Source of the DNA: Trichomonas tenax
Lineage: Eukaryota; Parabasalia; Trichomonadida; Trichomonadidae
Length of the DNA stretch: 12,785 nt
NCBI GenBank assembly: GCA_023091735.1
Contig: JALKBU010001312.1
Coordinates: forward strand, 1-12,785
Direction: 5' to 3'
This document shows positions 5,891 through 12,785 of the stretch, one piece after another. Position numbers and translations under genes: made by a program. The notes under the pieces were generated by a model. That model made no database searches. It saw nothing but the letters and a program-made list of their open reading frames with translations, and was not told where the DNA came from. Numbering within the stretch: the stretch's first letter is position 1; the number at the start of each line of letters is the position of its first letter.

Positions 5891-8086
5891 ATGGGTCAAG
5901 GCAAAACACGTGCGTACAAGCATCGTCTCGATAAGTATTACCACTTAGCGCGCCAAGTGGGCTACAGATCGCGTGCCGCGTTCAAGCTAATTCAGCTCAA
6001 TCAGCAGTTTAATTTTCTTAATGATGCACACGTTTGCTTAGATCTTTGTGCTGCGCCAGGAGGATGGTCTCAGGTCGCCGCTAAGTATATGCCACCGGGT
6101 GCGCAGATCATCGCGATTGATTTGGCTCCGATAAAAGATATTCCAAGAGTTATCGCACTTCAGGGCGATATTCTTTTACCAAAGACTCACCAGAGAGTGA
6201 GGAAGTTAATTCAAGGCCAAAAGGCGGATGTGGTCCTTAACGATGGCGCTCCAAACGTCGGTGCTGCTTGGGTCACAGATTCATCGAATCAGCTCGAACT
6301 TTGCTTGGCTTCAGTCAAATTCTCGACACTTTTCCTCAGAAAAGGAGGCGCTTTCGTTACAAAAGTTTTCAGATCTGAACATTACAACTCTCTGCTTTGG
6401 GTTTTAAGTCAATTCTTTGATAAAGTCATTCCAACAAAGCCAAAGGCGTCACGTGACTCATCCGCAGAACTTTTCGTTGTTGCTTTAGATTATAAGGCTC
6501 CAGATGTCGTAGATCAGCGTTTGCTCGACCCAACATACGTTTTCTCAGATCTCGACGACCTCATCCGCAAGCACACAGGCGCACAGAACGTCCAAATGAA
6601 GATGACATCGATTGATTATTCAACAATTTCCGTTGCTGAGTATTTACGCAGCGAGGAACCACTCGACATCCTCCAGGAGGCGAACAAACTCGTTTTCACA
6701 GACGACGCCATCAGCCAGGCCGCTCTAAATCATCCACTCACAACAGGCGAAATCAAAACACTTATGGAGGACTTGAAGCTCGTTGGCTTCTCAGATCGCA
6801 AGGTTTTGTTGAAGTGGCGTAACAAACTGCGCAACCAGCTCCTTGTAGGCTCTGGACACGCAGAGGAAGAAGAGAAAGCTGAAGAGGAAGAAAAGGACGA
6901 AAGTGATGAAGAAATTCAGTCCGCGCTTGCTGAACTCAAAGCCAAGCGCCGCAAAGAAGAGAAAGCACAGCGCAGACACAAGGCTAAGCTGCGTGATCAG
7001 CTTCTCAAGCGCCTCCAGAGGAACATGGGCGGCACAACGAACGAATATGTCGATCCAAAGGACAGATTCCAGAAGATCGAGACACCAAAGATCGTCGACG
7101 ACACAGAAAAGACATTCAAAGAGAAAATCGAAGAGAACATCGCAAACTACGAAAACAACAAACTCGACACACTTGAACAGGACGACGATGATGAATACAT
7201 GCACGTCGGCCCACGCATGAAATTCGTCAACCAAGTCGAAATCGATGAATCGAAGCTCCCAGAAGACGAGCAGCAGAAACTCAAGGAGTCCAGGATCTGG
7301 TACAACCAGGAGATTTTCGATGATGTCAGCGACGAAGACTACGACTACACCTCTGATGAAGAGCAGGATGAGATGGTCCCAGTCACACCAGACGAGCTCG
7401 CTAAGATGGATGCAAAGGATCAGGAAGAGAAGGAAGAAAAGGAGAAAGTCGAGAAAGCTGAAAAGGCAGCTGAAGCCCTCAAAGGACAGACAAAGAAGGA
7501 TTTCGATGCCACTGCTTTCGCGCAGGCCAAGCTTGCTTCCACGAAGCACGGCAGAAGAGAGCTCGTTGAGCAGAGCTTTAACAGATTCATGCACGGCGAC
7601 GACGAATTCGCTCCAGAGTGGTTCAAGAATGATGAAAAGAAGTACAACAGACCAATGATTCCAGTCTCTAAGGACGAAGTCGCCGAGTACAGACAACAGA
7701 TGAAGGAGATCGACGAGGTCGATACAAAGAGAGTCTTAGAAGCTAGAGCAAGAAAGCGCACTAAGGCTCTCCAGAAGATTAAGGCCGCCCAGGAGAAGGT
7801 CGATGACATCGCCGAGAAGGAAGGCCTCAACGAGCGCTCCAAACTCAGGATGATGGACAGAATCGCCGACAAGGTCACGAGAGAGATGAAGCCGGCGCCA
7901 ACTGTCGTCGTCACACAGAAGAGAGATGATGGTAAGCCAATCATTCCAAAGCACGCGAAGGGCTCCAAGCTGTTGTTTGTCGATCCAAGGTCAAAGAAGG
8001 ACCTTCGTGCAAAGAAGAACGCGGAGATGCGTCCAAAGAATGTTATCAAGAAGAAGAAATCAAAGTATATCCATCGCCGCAAGTAA
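5891..8086 (+). CDS. SPB1: Spb1/FTSJ3-like rRNA 2'-O-methyltransferase
   Basis: The 731-residue protein has the full Spb1 layout. Residues 1-210 are an FtsJ/RrmJ methyltransferase with the SAM-binding motif DLCAAPGGWSQ (51-61) and the K-D-K-E catalytic tetrad: K32 (AFKL), D118 (LNDGAPNVG), K158 (FVTKVFRS) and E193 (SAELFVVA). The middle (about 220-380) matches the Spb1 central domain and has an acidic tract near 324-341. The C-terminal Spb1_C domain (about 540-731) contains FNRFMHGDDEFAPEWFKNDE and FVDPRSKKDLRAKK, and ends in a Lys/Arg-rich tail. In yeast, Spb1 methylates a guanosine in the 25S rRNA A-loop during nucleolar 60S assembly; the same role is inferred. It is somewhat shorter than yeast and human homologues (about 840). 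The ATG at 5891 gives the conserved start MGQGKTRAYKHRLDKYYHLA. Confidence 0.95.
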   Translation: MGQGKTRAYKHRLDKYYHLARQVGYRSRAAFKLIQLNQQFNFLNDAHVCLDLCAAPGGWSQVAAKYMPPGAQIIAIDLAPIKDIPRVIALQGDILLPKTHQRVRKLIQGQKADVVLNDGAPNVGAAWVTDSSNQLELCLASVKFSTLFLRKGGAFVTKVFRSEHYNSLLWVLSQFFDKVIPTKPKASRDSSAELFVVALDYKAPDVVDQRLLDPTYVFSDLDDLIRKHTGAQNVQMKMTSIDYSTISVAEYLRSEEPLDILQEANKLVFTDDAISQAALNHPLTTGEIKTLMEDLKLVGFSDRKVLLKWRNKLRNQLLVGSGHAEEEEKAEEEEKDESDEEIQSALAELKAKRRKEEKAQRRHKAKLRDQLLKRLQRNMGGTTNEYVDPKDRFQKIETPKIVDDTEKTFKEKIEENIANYENNKLDTLEQDDDDEYMHVGPRMKFVNQVEIDESKLPEDEQQKLKESRIWYNQEIFDDVSDEDYDYTSDEEQDEMVPVTPDELAKMDAKDQEEKEEKEKVEKAEKAAEALKGQTKKDFDATAFAQAKLASTKHGRRELVEQSFNRFMHGDDEFAPEWFKNDEKKYNRPMIPVSKDEVAEYRQQMKEIDEVDTKRVLEARARKRTKALQKIKAAQEKVDDIAEKEGLNERSKLRMMDRIADKVTREMKPAPTVVVTQKRDDGKPIIPKHAKGSKLLFVDPRSKKDLRAKKNAEMRPKNVIKKKKSKYIHRRK

Positions 8087-8087
8087 A
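8084..8087 (+). terminator. Stop-overlapping TAAA of the SPB1-like gene
   Basis: TAA plus the next A forms TAAA, followed by TTCTATAG. This is the same arrangement as in the neighbouring genes and fits the trichomonad UAAA poly(A) signal. Confidence 0.5.
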
Positions 8088-8524
8088 TTCTATAGATATA
8101 AAGATAAAGGTTATAATAAAGTTTCTATTTTTAATCCTCTTTTATTTTTGTTTATAACATTTTCATTCCTGAGAAAAATTATAATTTTGATTTTTCACAA
8201 AATGCTTTTTTAATATAAAAAATATATTATAGTGCAAATAAATTACATTGCCTTCACTGATTTAGGCTTAAATAAGTAATTTATTTTAATTTGATAAAAA
8301 ATTAAAAACAATAATTTGTCAAATTACAGCGTATATAATGTATTTCACTTTTTCAAATTTTTTCATGAACTAATTTTAGATCATATTCTTTTGAGATTTC
8401 GAAAATATGAGATAATGATGCATAATCAAAAGATAAAGTCGAGAATCTGTTGTTGAGTTAATTGGATAATAGATAAATGATGATTTGTTAAATGATAAAA
8501 GAGTTTTGTGATGAAATAAAACTA
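8088..8524. other. AT-rich spacer with the AP5B1-like promoter
   Basis: No gene is visible in this 0.44 kb. It holds the 3' region of the SPB1-like gene and the upstream part of the AP5B1-like promoter. A weak inverted repeat (AATTTGA at 8288-8294, TCAAATT at 8319-8325) is the only structure seen. Confidence 0.5.
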
Positions 8525-8535
8525 TGTCACTTTTC
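8525..8535 (+). promoter_or_regulatory. Trichomonad-type initiator (Inr), TGTCACTTTTC
   Basis: TCA (8527-8529) followed by CT fits the Trichomonas initiator TCA+1-Y-(T/A). The inferred start at A8529 gives an 18-nt 5' leader to the ATG at 8547, typical for trichomonads. The same 11 bases occur before the minus-strand gene at 11585-12337. Confidence 0.65.
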
Positions 8536-8546
8536 AAAATAATAAA

Positions 8547-10466
8547 ATGTCAAAGCTCAGTTTAGACGACATTTATCACGCTTTTTATTCAATAAACGAA
8601 ACAAATGGTTGTTCGCAATCAGCAGATGCACTTTTCAACAGTATCATCTCGCAATTTTCAACGTTTGATGCGGCAAATCAACAAAATCTCTTAAATTTCC
8701 TTGCAGAAGAGTGCCTTTTCTTCTCCAAGGTACCACAGTACATTGAGAAGATCCAAAATATTGCAAATCAAATGCTTTCATCGGATAATTTAGGAAATCA
8801 GTCAACTGCGATTTCTGCGTTAACAAAACTATGGCTTTTGTCACCACAAACGGACGGAAAGGACGAAAAGTTCAAAGAATTCGTTAACATGCTTTTAACA
8901 AAATCAAATGATTCAAATCTCGTTCCTCATCTTAGAAACATGTATACACAGTGTCTATACGAGATAATGGCTGTAAATAAGCAGTTTTTGAGCGTTCCAA
9001 CACAAAAACTCATCGAGAACGCAAATCAAAATCACGCTCCAACAGTTTTCCCTCAAATCGCTTATGAACTGAATGGAAAGAGCGACGATTTGAAGGAATT
9101 CTTGGACAAGCGCTTTTGGTCTATGTCACCGCTGGAAATTGCGACATTTTCGAAAGATTATTCTCCGAATTATCCAGTTCCTCCAAATGATCCTCTTTTG
9201 CTGTTCACATCGATCCACAACGGCAGCGTCACAAAGGACACAGCGTTGTCATTGATAAATAACCCATTTTCGCAATTTGGCACTTCGACAACGATTTACG
9301 GATTCAAATCTCAATACGAATTCGAAGGCTACGAAGTTTTCACGCCATTCGACAATGACGACGTCGTTGCGAACAAGATCAGCCTTCTTTCTCGCAGAAT
9401 TTCTACAATCGAAAGTTCTCCTGTTCTTTCTTCTTTCACAGAGAAAGATCCGAAGTCTCCTCTCGTTGCCGCTGTTTTCAATCTCGCAAGAAGATTCCCT
9501 CCGAACGATGTTTTCACTTTCTACAAGAGATACTACGAGAAGACTGAGAAACTTGATGACAACTGGATCAACTTGTTCAAGAATTTGGATCCTTCGATAC
9601 AAGACTCAGTCAGATGCTTTTTGGTTTCTTATCCACACAGGAGGTCCGCAGCTATCGCATTGATAACAAACGAGAACGGAAATATTCCTATTTCATGCAT
9701 CGACGCAATCACGAAAGACGACATCAAGCAACTCGAGAATCTTTCGCGCCACACATCACCGCAGATCTCTCAGATGATACAACACAAGCTGATGGAGTTT
9801 GGTGCAGTGAAGACAGCCGAGAGTTCGTCAACAGGATTCTCTCAGTCGAAGCCATTGTTGACAATCGCTTCAGCTTTCATTGAAACGAACTCTGCAAACA
9901 AGACAAAAGTTTTGTTGGACGTTAATCCGGTTTCAGCATTAGAAACTCCGCTTTATGGCGTCAGTTTCAAGATTTCTAACGGAGGAGTTTTCGAGAAAGA
10001 CGAAATATACAGTTTGGCAATGGTTAATGGTCCATGCCAGGTCAGATTTGAACTTGCCCCAACGCGCATTGAGTCAACAAAGCTTTCCGTCACATGCGAG
10101 TTCACAGCAGAAGATGGAACGCCGTCATCATTCACACTCGGCTTTGTCAACGTCGACTCAGTCGATCTCCTTTCTCCGTCTGCAGTCGAATTTAAGACCG
10201 CTTGGGGAGAGGGTGAAGAGTCACTCACAATCCTCAACACTAAGTTCCAGCAAGTTGTCGCTGCAATGAACAAGACAGTCATCGGTCGCAGCTGTGAACG
10301 CGAGGAAGGCCGCATCCAGGCCGTTCTCCAGACGCCAACTGGAAACACAGTTACAATAGTTGCAGTCAACTCAAGCAATCAAACAGTTTTCCACTTCAGA
10401 GCTCCTTCAATCACTCTCTTGACAACGATAGACGAATTCCTCCACAAACTCGAGAATCTCCAGTAA
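8547..10466 (+). CDS. Adaptor-complex large-subunit-like protein, possibly AP-5 beta (AP5B1-like)
   Basis: The 639-residue protein has two parts. Residues 1 to about 430 are mostly helical with a leucine pattern of an alpha-solenoid, without signal peptide or membrane helices. Residues about 452-543 look like an appendage beta-sandwich (KTKVLLDVNPVSALETPLYG ... TFT-type strands ... VDLLSP). Residues 545-639 look like a platform ending in a helix (LLTTIDEFLHKLE). The order 'V-L-x-L/V-x-P ... P-L-Y ... DG ... DLL-P ... W' recalls the C-terminus of AP5B1 as I remember it. AP-5 acts with SPG11/SPG15 in retrieval from late endosomes. The call is a fold-level resemblance; other adaptor, COPI or TSET beta-type subunits are possible. 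It is shorter than human AP5B1 (about 880). The start is fixed by the initiator 18 nt upstream. Codons become more GC-rich towards the 3' end. Confidence 0.5.
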   Translation: MSKLSLDDIYHAFYSINETNGCSQSADALFNSIISQFSTFDAANQQNLLNFLAEECLFFSKVPQYIEKIQNIANQMLSSDNLGNQSTAISALTKLWLLSPQTDGKDEKFKEFVNMLLTKSNDSNLVPHLRNMYTQCLYEIMAVNKQFLSVPTQKLIENANQNHAPTVFPQIAYELNGKSDDLKEFLDKRFWSMSPLEIATFSKDYSPNYPVPPNDPLLLFTSIHNGSVTKDTALSLINNPFSQFGTSTTIYGFKSQYEFEGYEVFTPFDNDDVVANKISLLSRRISTIESSPVLSSFTEKDPKSPLVAAVFNLARRFPPNDVFTFYKRYYEKTEKLDDNWINLFKNLDPSIQDSVRCFLVSYPHRRSAAIALITNENGNIPISCIDAITKDDIKQLENLSRHTSPQISQMIQHKLMEFGAVKTAESSSTGFSQSKPLLTIASAFIETNSANKTKVLLDVNPVSALETPLYGVSFKISNGGVFEKDEIYSLAMVNGPCQVRFELAPTRIESTKLSVTCEFTAEDGTPSSFTLGFVNVDSVDLLSPSAVEFKTAWGEGEESLTILNTKFQQVVAAMNKTVIGRSCEREEGRIQAVLQTPTGNTVTIVAVNSSNQTVFHFRAPSITLLTTIDEFLHKLENLQ

Positions 10467-10467
10467 A
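10464..10467 (+). terminator. Stop-overlapping TAAA of the AP5B1-like gene
   Basis: TAA plus A gives TAAA, followed by CAAAC and a T-rich run. This fits the trichomonad UAAA poly(A) signal. Confidence 0.5.
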
Positions 10468-10806
10468 CAAACTTTTTTTTATTTGAAAATGAGGGATGGA
10501 CCAATGACTTTTAATATAAATTTATAGATATGATATTTATTTAAAATTTTTTTTCTTTGCATTTGTCTTCAAAACAACGGAAATGAGCTGTTATAGTACA
10601 AAATGGTTCCTAAAATAACACATCTATCGTATCAAAGTTTGCCTTCATCTCATGTGTGTCATTTTCATTCAAATAACGTAAAATCCCTTAATAAAGGAAA
10701 AGCAAATCTCAATTGATGTCAACAAAGCTTCAATTGTTCAGATTGCCATTATTTGTCAAAATATGTCTTTATTCGACAAAAAAAGTGTTTACGTGTCAAT
10801 TATAAT
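10468..10806. other. AT-rich spacer upstream of the BET-like gene
   Basis: No gene is visible. It contains a T-run-rich 3' region, a TCATTTT initiator-like string near 10659 with no suitable in-frame ATG after it, and the first copy of a thrice-repeated TTATTTGTCA (10749-10758). A short 28-codon frame from an ATG at 10716 is out of frame with the gene and looks like chance or an upstream ORF. Confidence 0.45.
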
Positions 10807-10836
10807 TTATTTGTCATATTTTGTATTTATTTGTCA
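10807..10836 (+). promoter_or_regulatory. Candidate initiator region with repeated TTATTTGTCA
   Basis: TTATTTGTCA occurs at 10807-10816 and 10827-10836 (20 bp apart), and a third copy lies at 10749-10758. The copy at 10807 runs into TCATATT, a match to TCA+1-Y-(T/A); a start at A10816 gives a 31-nt leader to the ATG at 10847. The copy at 10827 gives TCAAA, a poorer match. Confidence 0.45.
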
Positions 10837-10846
10837 AAAATCAAAA

Positions 10847-11491
10847 ATGAATCAACAAGAAATCAGATTCGCAGAGAGTGTTTTAAATTCGTTGATGAAA
10901 CACCCGGGAATCGTGATGTTTTCGTCGGGAAATGGAGATCCGACACTAAACACGCTCTCTCACATTCTTTATTTGCTGAAAACCGGCGGTTACACGTCTG
11001 TGAGCAGTTTCACGCAGGCAGTTGAGTCTGTGTTCAATTCTGCGAACACTTTGTACCAAGATGATGACTTTGCATCAGATTTAGGCAATTATTTCAAATC
11101 AAAATTCCAAAATCGATACAAAAAATATGCCATTGATTCTATGAATCCGTGGGCGAAGCGTGTGCTATATCTAGAACAGAAAATCAGCAATTTAGTCACA
11201 AATTGTCCACTTGAAACAGATTCAGACACAAAATTCGGAAATGATCAGAAATTGCAGCAACAACTTACGTCAGAAAGAGATATTTCCCAGTTTACCAAAG
11301 CAATTACACAACTCAAAGATAATAATTCACAAACACAGCTGAGAAAGATCGTTGAAACTGAACAACCAGAGCTACTCGAAGATTCAGTACGCGTTAGCAC
11401 AATTAAAATGAAACCAAAGACTACAAAAGCTTTATTAAAGAAGATGAAAGAACTTTATAAAGCTCAGGGTCTTACATTCCCCACTAATTAA
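10847..11491 (+). CDS. BET-type protein: one degenerate bromodomain plus NET/ET domain
   Basis: The 214-residue product starts at the ATG at 10847. An in-frame ATG 28 codons upstream (10763) would add a hydrophobic stretch that covers the likely initiator, so it was rejected. Residues about 5-95 fit a bromodomain: helix Z (FAESVLNSLMKHP), a short ZA loop, I40..L44..Y49 and VFNSAN...F87 at bromodomain spacing. Residues about 140-206 fit an extra-terminal NET domain: QFTKAITQL, QLRKIVETEQPEL, and KMKPKTTKALLKKMKEL aligned to the family's LKPSTLRELERY. A coiled or linker segment lies between. BET proteins read acetyl-histones and recruit transcription machinery. Here the conserved acetyl-lysine Asn position is Tyr70, and the acidic NET strand is not acidic, so function may differ. 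Assignment is by hand alignment. Confidence 0.65.
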   Translation: MNQQEIRFAESVLNSLMKHPGIVMFSSGNGDPTLNTLSHILYLLKTGGYTSVSSFTQAVESVFNSANTLYQDDDFASDLGNYFKSKFQNRYKKYAIDSMNPWAKRVLYLEQKISNLVTNCPLETDSDTKFGNDQKLQQQLTSERDISQFTKAITQLKDNNSQTQLRKIVETEQPELLEDSVRVSTIKMKPKTTKALLKKMKELYKAQGLTFPTN

Positions 11492-11583
11492 CACATACGT
11501 TGTAGTTTTTTGGCTTTTTTCTTGTTACAATAATAAAATATTTTTTTGTTAGAGTTTAATTAACATTACAAACATACTAATAG
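11492..11583. other. Short convergent spacer
   Basis: This 92-bp T-rich spacer separates the 3' ends of the BET-like gene and the unknown minus-strand gene. ATAAAATA near 11532 contains TAAA and could serve the BET-like gene, whose own stop (TAA followed by C) does not form TAAA. Confidence 0.4.
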
Positions 11584-11587
11584 TTTA
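11584..11587 (-). terminator. Stop-overlapping TAAA of the minus-strand unknown gene
   Basis: On the minus strand the TAA stop is followed by A (TAAACTATTAG), the same arrangement as in four other genes of the window. Confidence 0.5.
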
Positions 11588-12337
11588 ATTATATACAGGA
11601 ACTTTTGCTATTTTCACATTTTCAACATTAACTTTTTGAATATCGCCATAAGCATTGAAATAATGCTGATGATAGTGAACAAGAGATTCAGAGGCATGAC
11701 TATGTGATTGGTATATCTTATCCATAGTTCTTTTGTGTCTTTTCTCCATTTTTTCGCATCGAATATTATATTTATAAAATCTTTGACCTCCAACGTCGAT
11801 TGGAAATGCTGATAACTTAGAAGCAAAGCGAAGAGCATCAGAAATGGGCCGTTTGTCGACAATTTCATTTTTCTGCATATTTTCGCGTATTTGAGCATCG
11901 TAATAGTTAGATAAAGCAATTCTTTCTTCTTTGCAGAAATCATTCGATGTCTTAAAGCAATCTGTTCTTTGTTTTTTAGTTAATTCTCTTAATTTTGATG
12001 TTTTCTCAAAATCAACTTCGATCTTCGATGCTGCAATCGGTGGAGTAACTTCTGCAACTTTTGTATCAACAGAATCGATTGATTCCGTCGTAATTGGTTC
12101 TTCGTTGTCTAAAAATTCGTCTGGTGGCTGTTTTGACTTTTTACGCCACAAGAACTTCATTGGGGGCGGCGTAATTTTGAAATTTATGATTTCGTTCGAA
12201 ATATTTAAAATATTTTGAGATGAAACAGCGAGTTTTTGATAATTGAAGAATTTAATCGGCGGCCGGACGACAGTAAAGTCTTCCAATGGTGGATGCATTT
12301 CATCATCGTTCGTTTCTTTCGCTTGTTTTGAAGTCAT
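11585..12337 (-). CDS. Unknown 250-residue protein with duplicated PP-(I/M)-K-F motif
   Basis: I do not recognise this protein. It has no signal peptide or membrane helix. Residues 1-105 are polar, Pro-rich and probably disordered; they contain two similar short motifs, RPPIKFF (25-31) and PPPMKFL (57-63). Residues 110-165 look helical and charged. Residues 163-192 form the most ordered-looking part (RPISDALRFASKLSAFPIDV, then GQRFYKYNIR). The tail is basic and His-rich (SHSHASESLVHYHQHYF). The start is the ATG at 12337: the frame extends eight codons further only from a GTG, which overlaps a perfect initiator, and the resulting leader from that initiator is 19 nt. It converges on the BET-like gene. 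Expression is supported by the initiator at one end and TAAA at the other. Confidence 0.78.
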   Translation of the reverse strand: MTSKQAKETNDDEMHPPLEDFTVVRPPIKFFNYQKLAVSSQNILNISNEIINFKITPPPMKFLWRKKSKQPPDEFLDNEEPITTESIDSVDTKVAEVTPPIAASKIEVDFEKTSKLRELTKKQRTDCFKTSNDFCKEERIALSNYYDAQIRENMQKNEIVDKRPISDALRFASKLSAFPIDVGGQRFYKYNIRCEKMEKRHKRTMDKIYQSHSHASESLVHYHQHYFNAYGDIQKVNVENVKIAKVPVYN

Positions 12338-12349
12338 TAAATATTTTTG

Positions 12350-12360
12350 GAAAAGTGACA
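12350..12360 (-). promoter_or_regulatory. Trichomonad-type initiator (Inr), TGTCACTTTTC
   Basis: On the minus strand TGTCACTTTTC runs from 12360 to 12350. The putative +1 A is at 12356, 19 nt before the ATG at 12337. It is identical over 11 bases to the initiator of the AP5B1-like gene and fits TCA+1-Y-(T/A). Confidence 0.65.
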
Positions 12361-12785
12361 CTATTAAAATATAAAATCTATTTTAAATGTGAAATGCGGA
12401 CTCTACTACATATGATTCTAAATGAAATTTGAATTTTAAAAGTGTTTGGGGTTAATATAGATGAATTCCAAAAATTCATGGAATTAAACAAAACCAATCA
12501 CATTGATGATATAGGAACTTGAACTATTGATCTTTATTAAGTACATTATAGGATATATTTTGGTAATATAAAAATGGCTTGTCTAAAATTTATATGCAAA
12601 GTCGGCGAAACTCGTTTTTTAACTCACTGGATTAACTTTTTGAGAAGTTATTGAAACACAATGTACAAAATACTGTTGTGCATGATATATTAAAGAATTA
12701 GCTAACAAAGTCTATATTTCATTAAAATATTAGATATATCTTTCATCAAAAACATTGATTTGCCATGATGTGCTTTACTCATTAT
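12361..12785. other. AT-rich right flank without a supported gene
   Basis: This lies upstream of the minus-strand unknown gene. Short inverted repeats overlap at 12462-12484 (AATTCC...GGAATT, TGAATT...AATTCA). A 26-codon frame from an ATG at 12573 (MACLKFICKVGETRF...) and broken open stretches after it are too short to call. Confidence 0.45.

Noticed and set aside
6791..8082. Long minus-strand frames opposite the SPB1-like gene
   Set aside because: Antisense shadows of Lys/Glu/Asp-rich coding sequence; they show the Phe/Leu/Ser bias expected of such mirrors.
10763..10846. Upstream in-frame ATG giving a 242-residue BET-like protein with a hydrophobic leader
   Set aside because: The extra 28 residues cover the best initiator (TCATATT) and repeated promoter motif, and are not part of the bromodomain; the start at 10847 fits trichomonad short leaders.
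12338..12361. GTG start adding eight residues to the minus-strand unknown protein
   Set aside because: Eukaryotic genes rarely start with GTG, and these bases form the initiator itself.
12573..12785. Short frame MACLKFICKVGETRF... and open stretches to the window end
   Set aside because: Only 26 codons before a stop, then several in-frame stops; no better than chance for this composition.
1..12785. Spliceosomal introns, tRNA genes, CRISPR arrays, transposase genes
   Set aside because: No Trichomonas-type 3' intron motif (ACTAACACACAG), no tRNA B-box with a foldable partner, no spacer-repeat array, and no transposase or integrase motif was found on reading either strand.

Overview
The window reads as nuclear DNA of a parabasalid protist, most likely a trichomonad (Trichomonas/Tritrichomonas type). 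This is an inference from gene style. The gene products are clearly eukaryotic (uS12/RPS23, Spb1-type rRNA methyltransferase, centrin, adaptor-like and bromodomain proteins). All genes are intron-free and use standard stops. They sit in very AT-rich spacers and have much more GC-rich codons. Two genes start just downstream of the same TGTCACTTTTC string, which fits the trichomonad initiator TCA+1-Y-(T/A). Five of the six TAA-ended genes have the stop inside TAAA, the trichomonad poly(A) signal.

Layout, left to right. 1-186 is the 3' end of an unidentified gene. About 390-655 is a phased minisatellite of 15 TGCA-centred units, 18-19 bp apart, stopping about 50 bp before a centrin-like EF-hand gene (703-1167, +). 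Convergent to it is ribosomal protein uS12/RPS23 (1614-2048, -). After a 0.7 kb divergent AT-rich spacer comes a two-helix membrane protein resembling TMEM209 (2750-4057, +). It ends in a 12-bp inverted repeat enclosing an A27 tract. A 1.8 kb gap follows. It carries a coding-like but broken reading frame on the minus strand (4157-4533, perhaps from 4817), a nested palindrome and other small repeats.

Next are an SPB1/FTSJ3-like rRNA 2'-O-methyltransferase (5891-8086, +), a 639-residue protein with an appendage-like end resembling the AP-5 beta subunit (8547-10466, +), a compact bromodomain plus NET/ET protein of the BET type (10847-11491, +), and a convergent 250-residue protein of unknown function (11585-12337, -). 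The last 0.4 kb has no supported gene.

The genes do not form an operon or a single pathway. They are ordinary monocistronic housekeeping and cell-biology genes: cytoskeleton, ribosome, ribosome assembly, nuclear envelope, vesicle coat and chromatin. I see no CRISPR, tRNA, rRNA or intact mobile element. The best leads are the BET-like protein, where the acetyl-lysine Asn is replaced by Tyr and the acidic NET strand is lost; the poly(A)-loop inverted repeat at the TMEM209-like stop; the phased repeat upstream of centrin; and the gene relic in the large gap.
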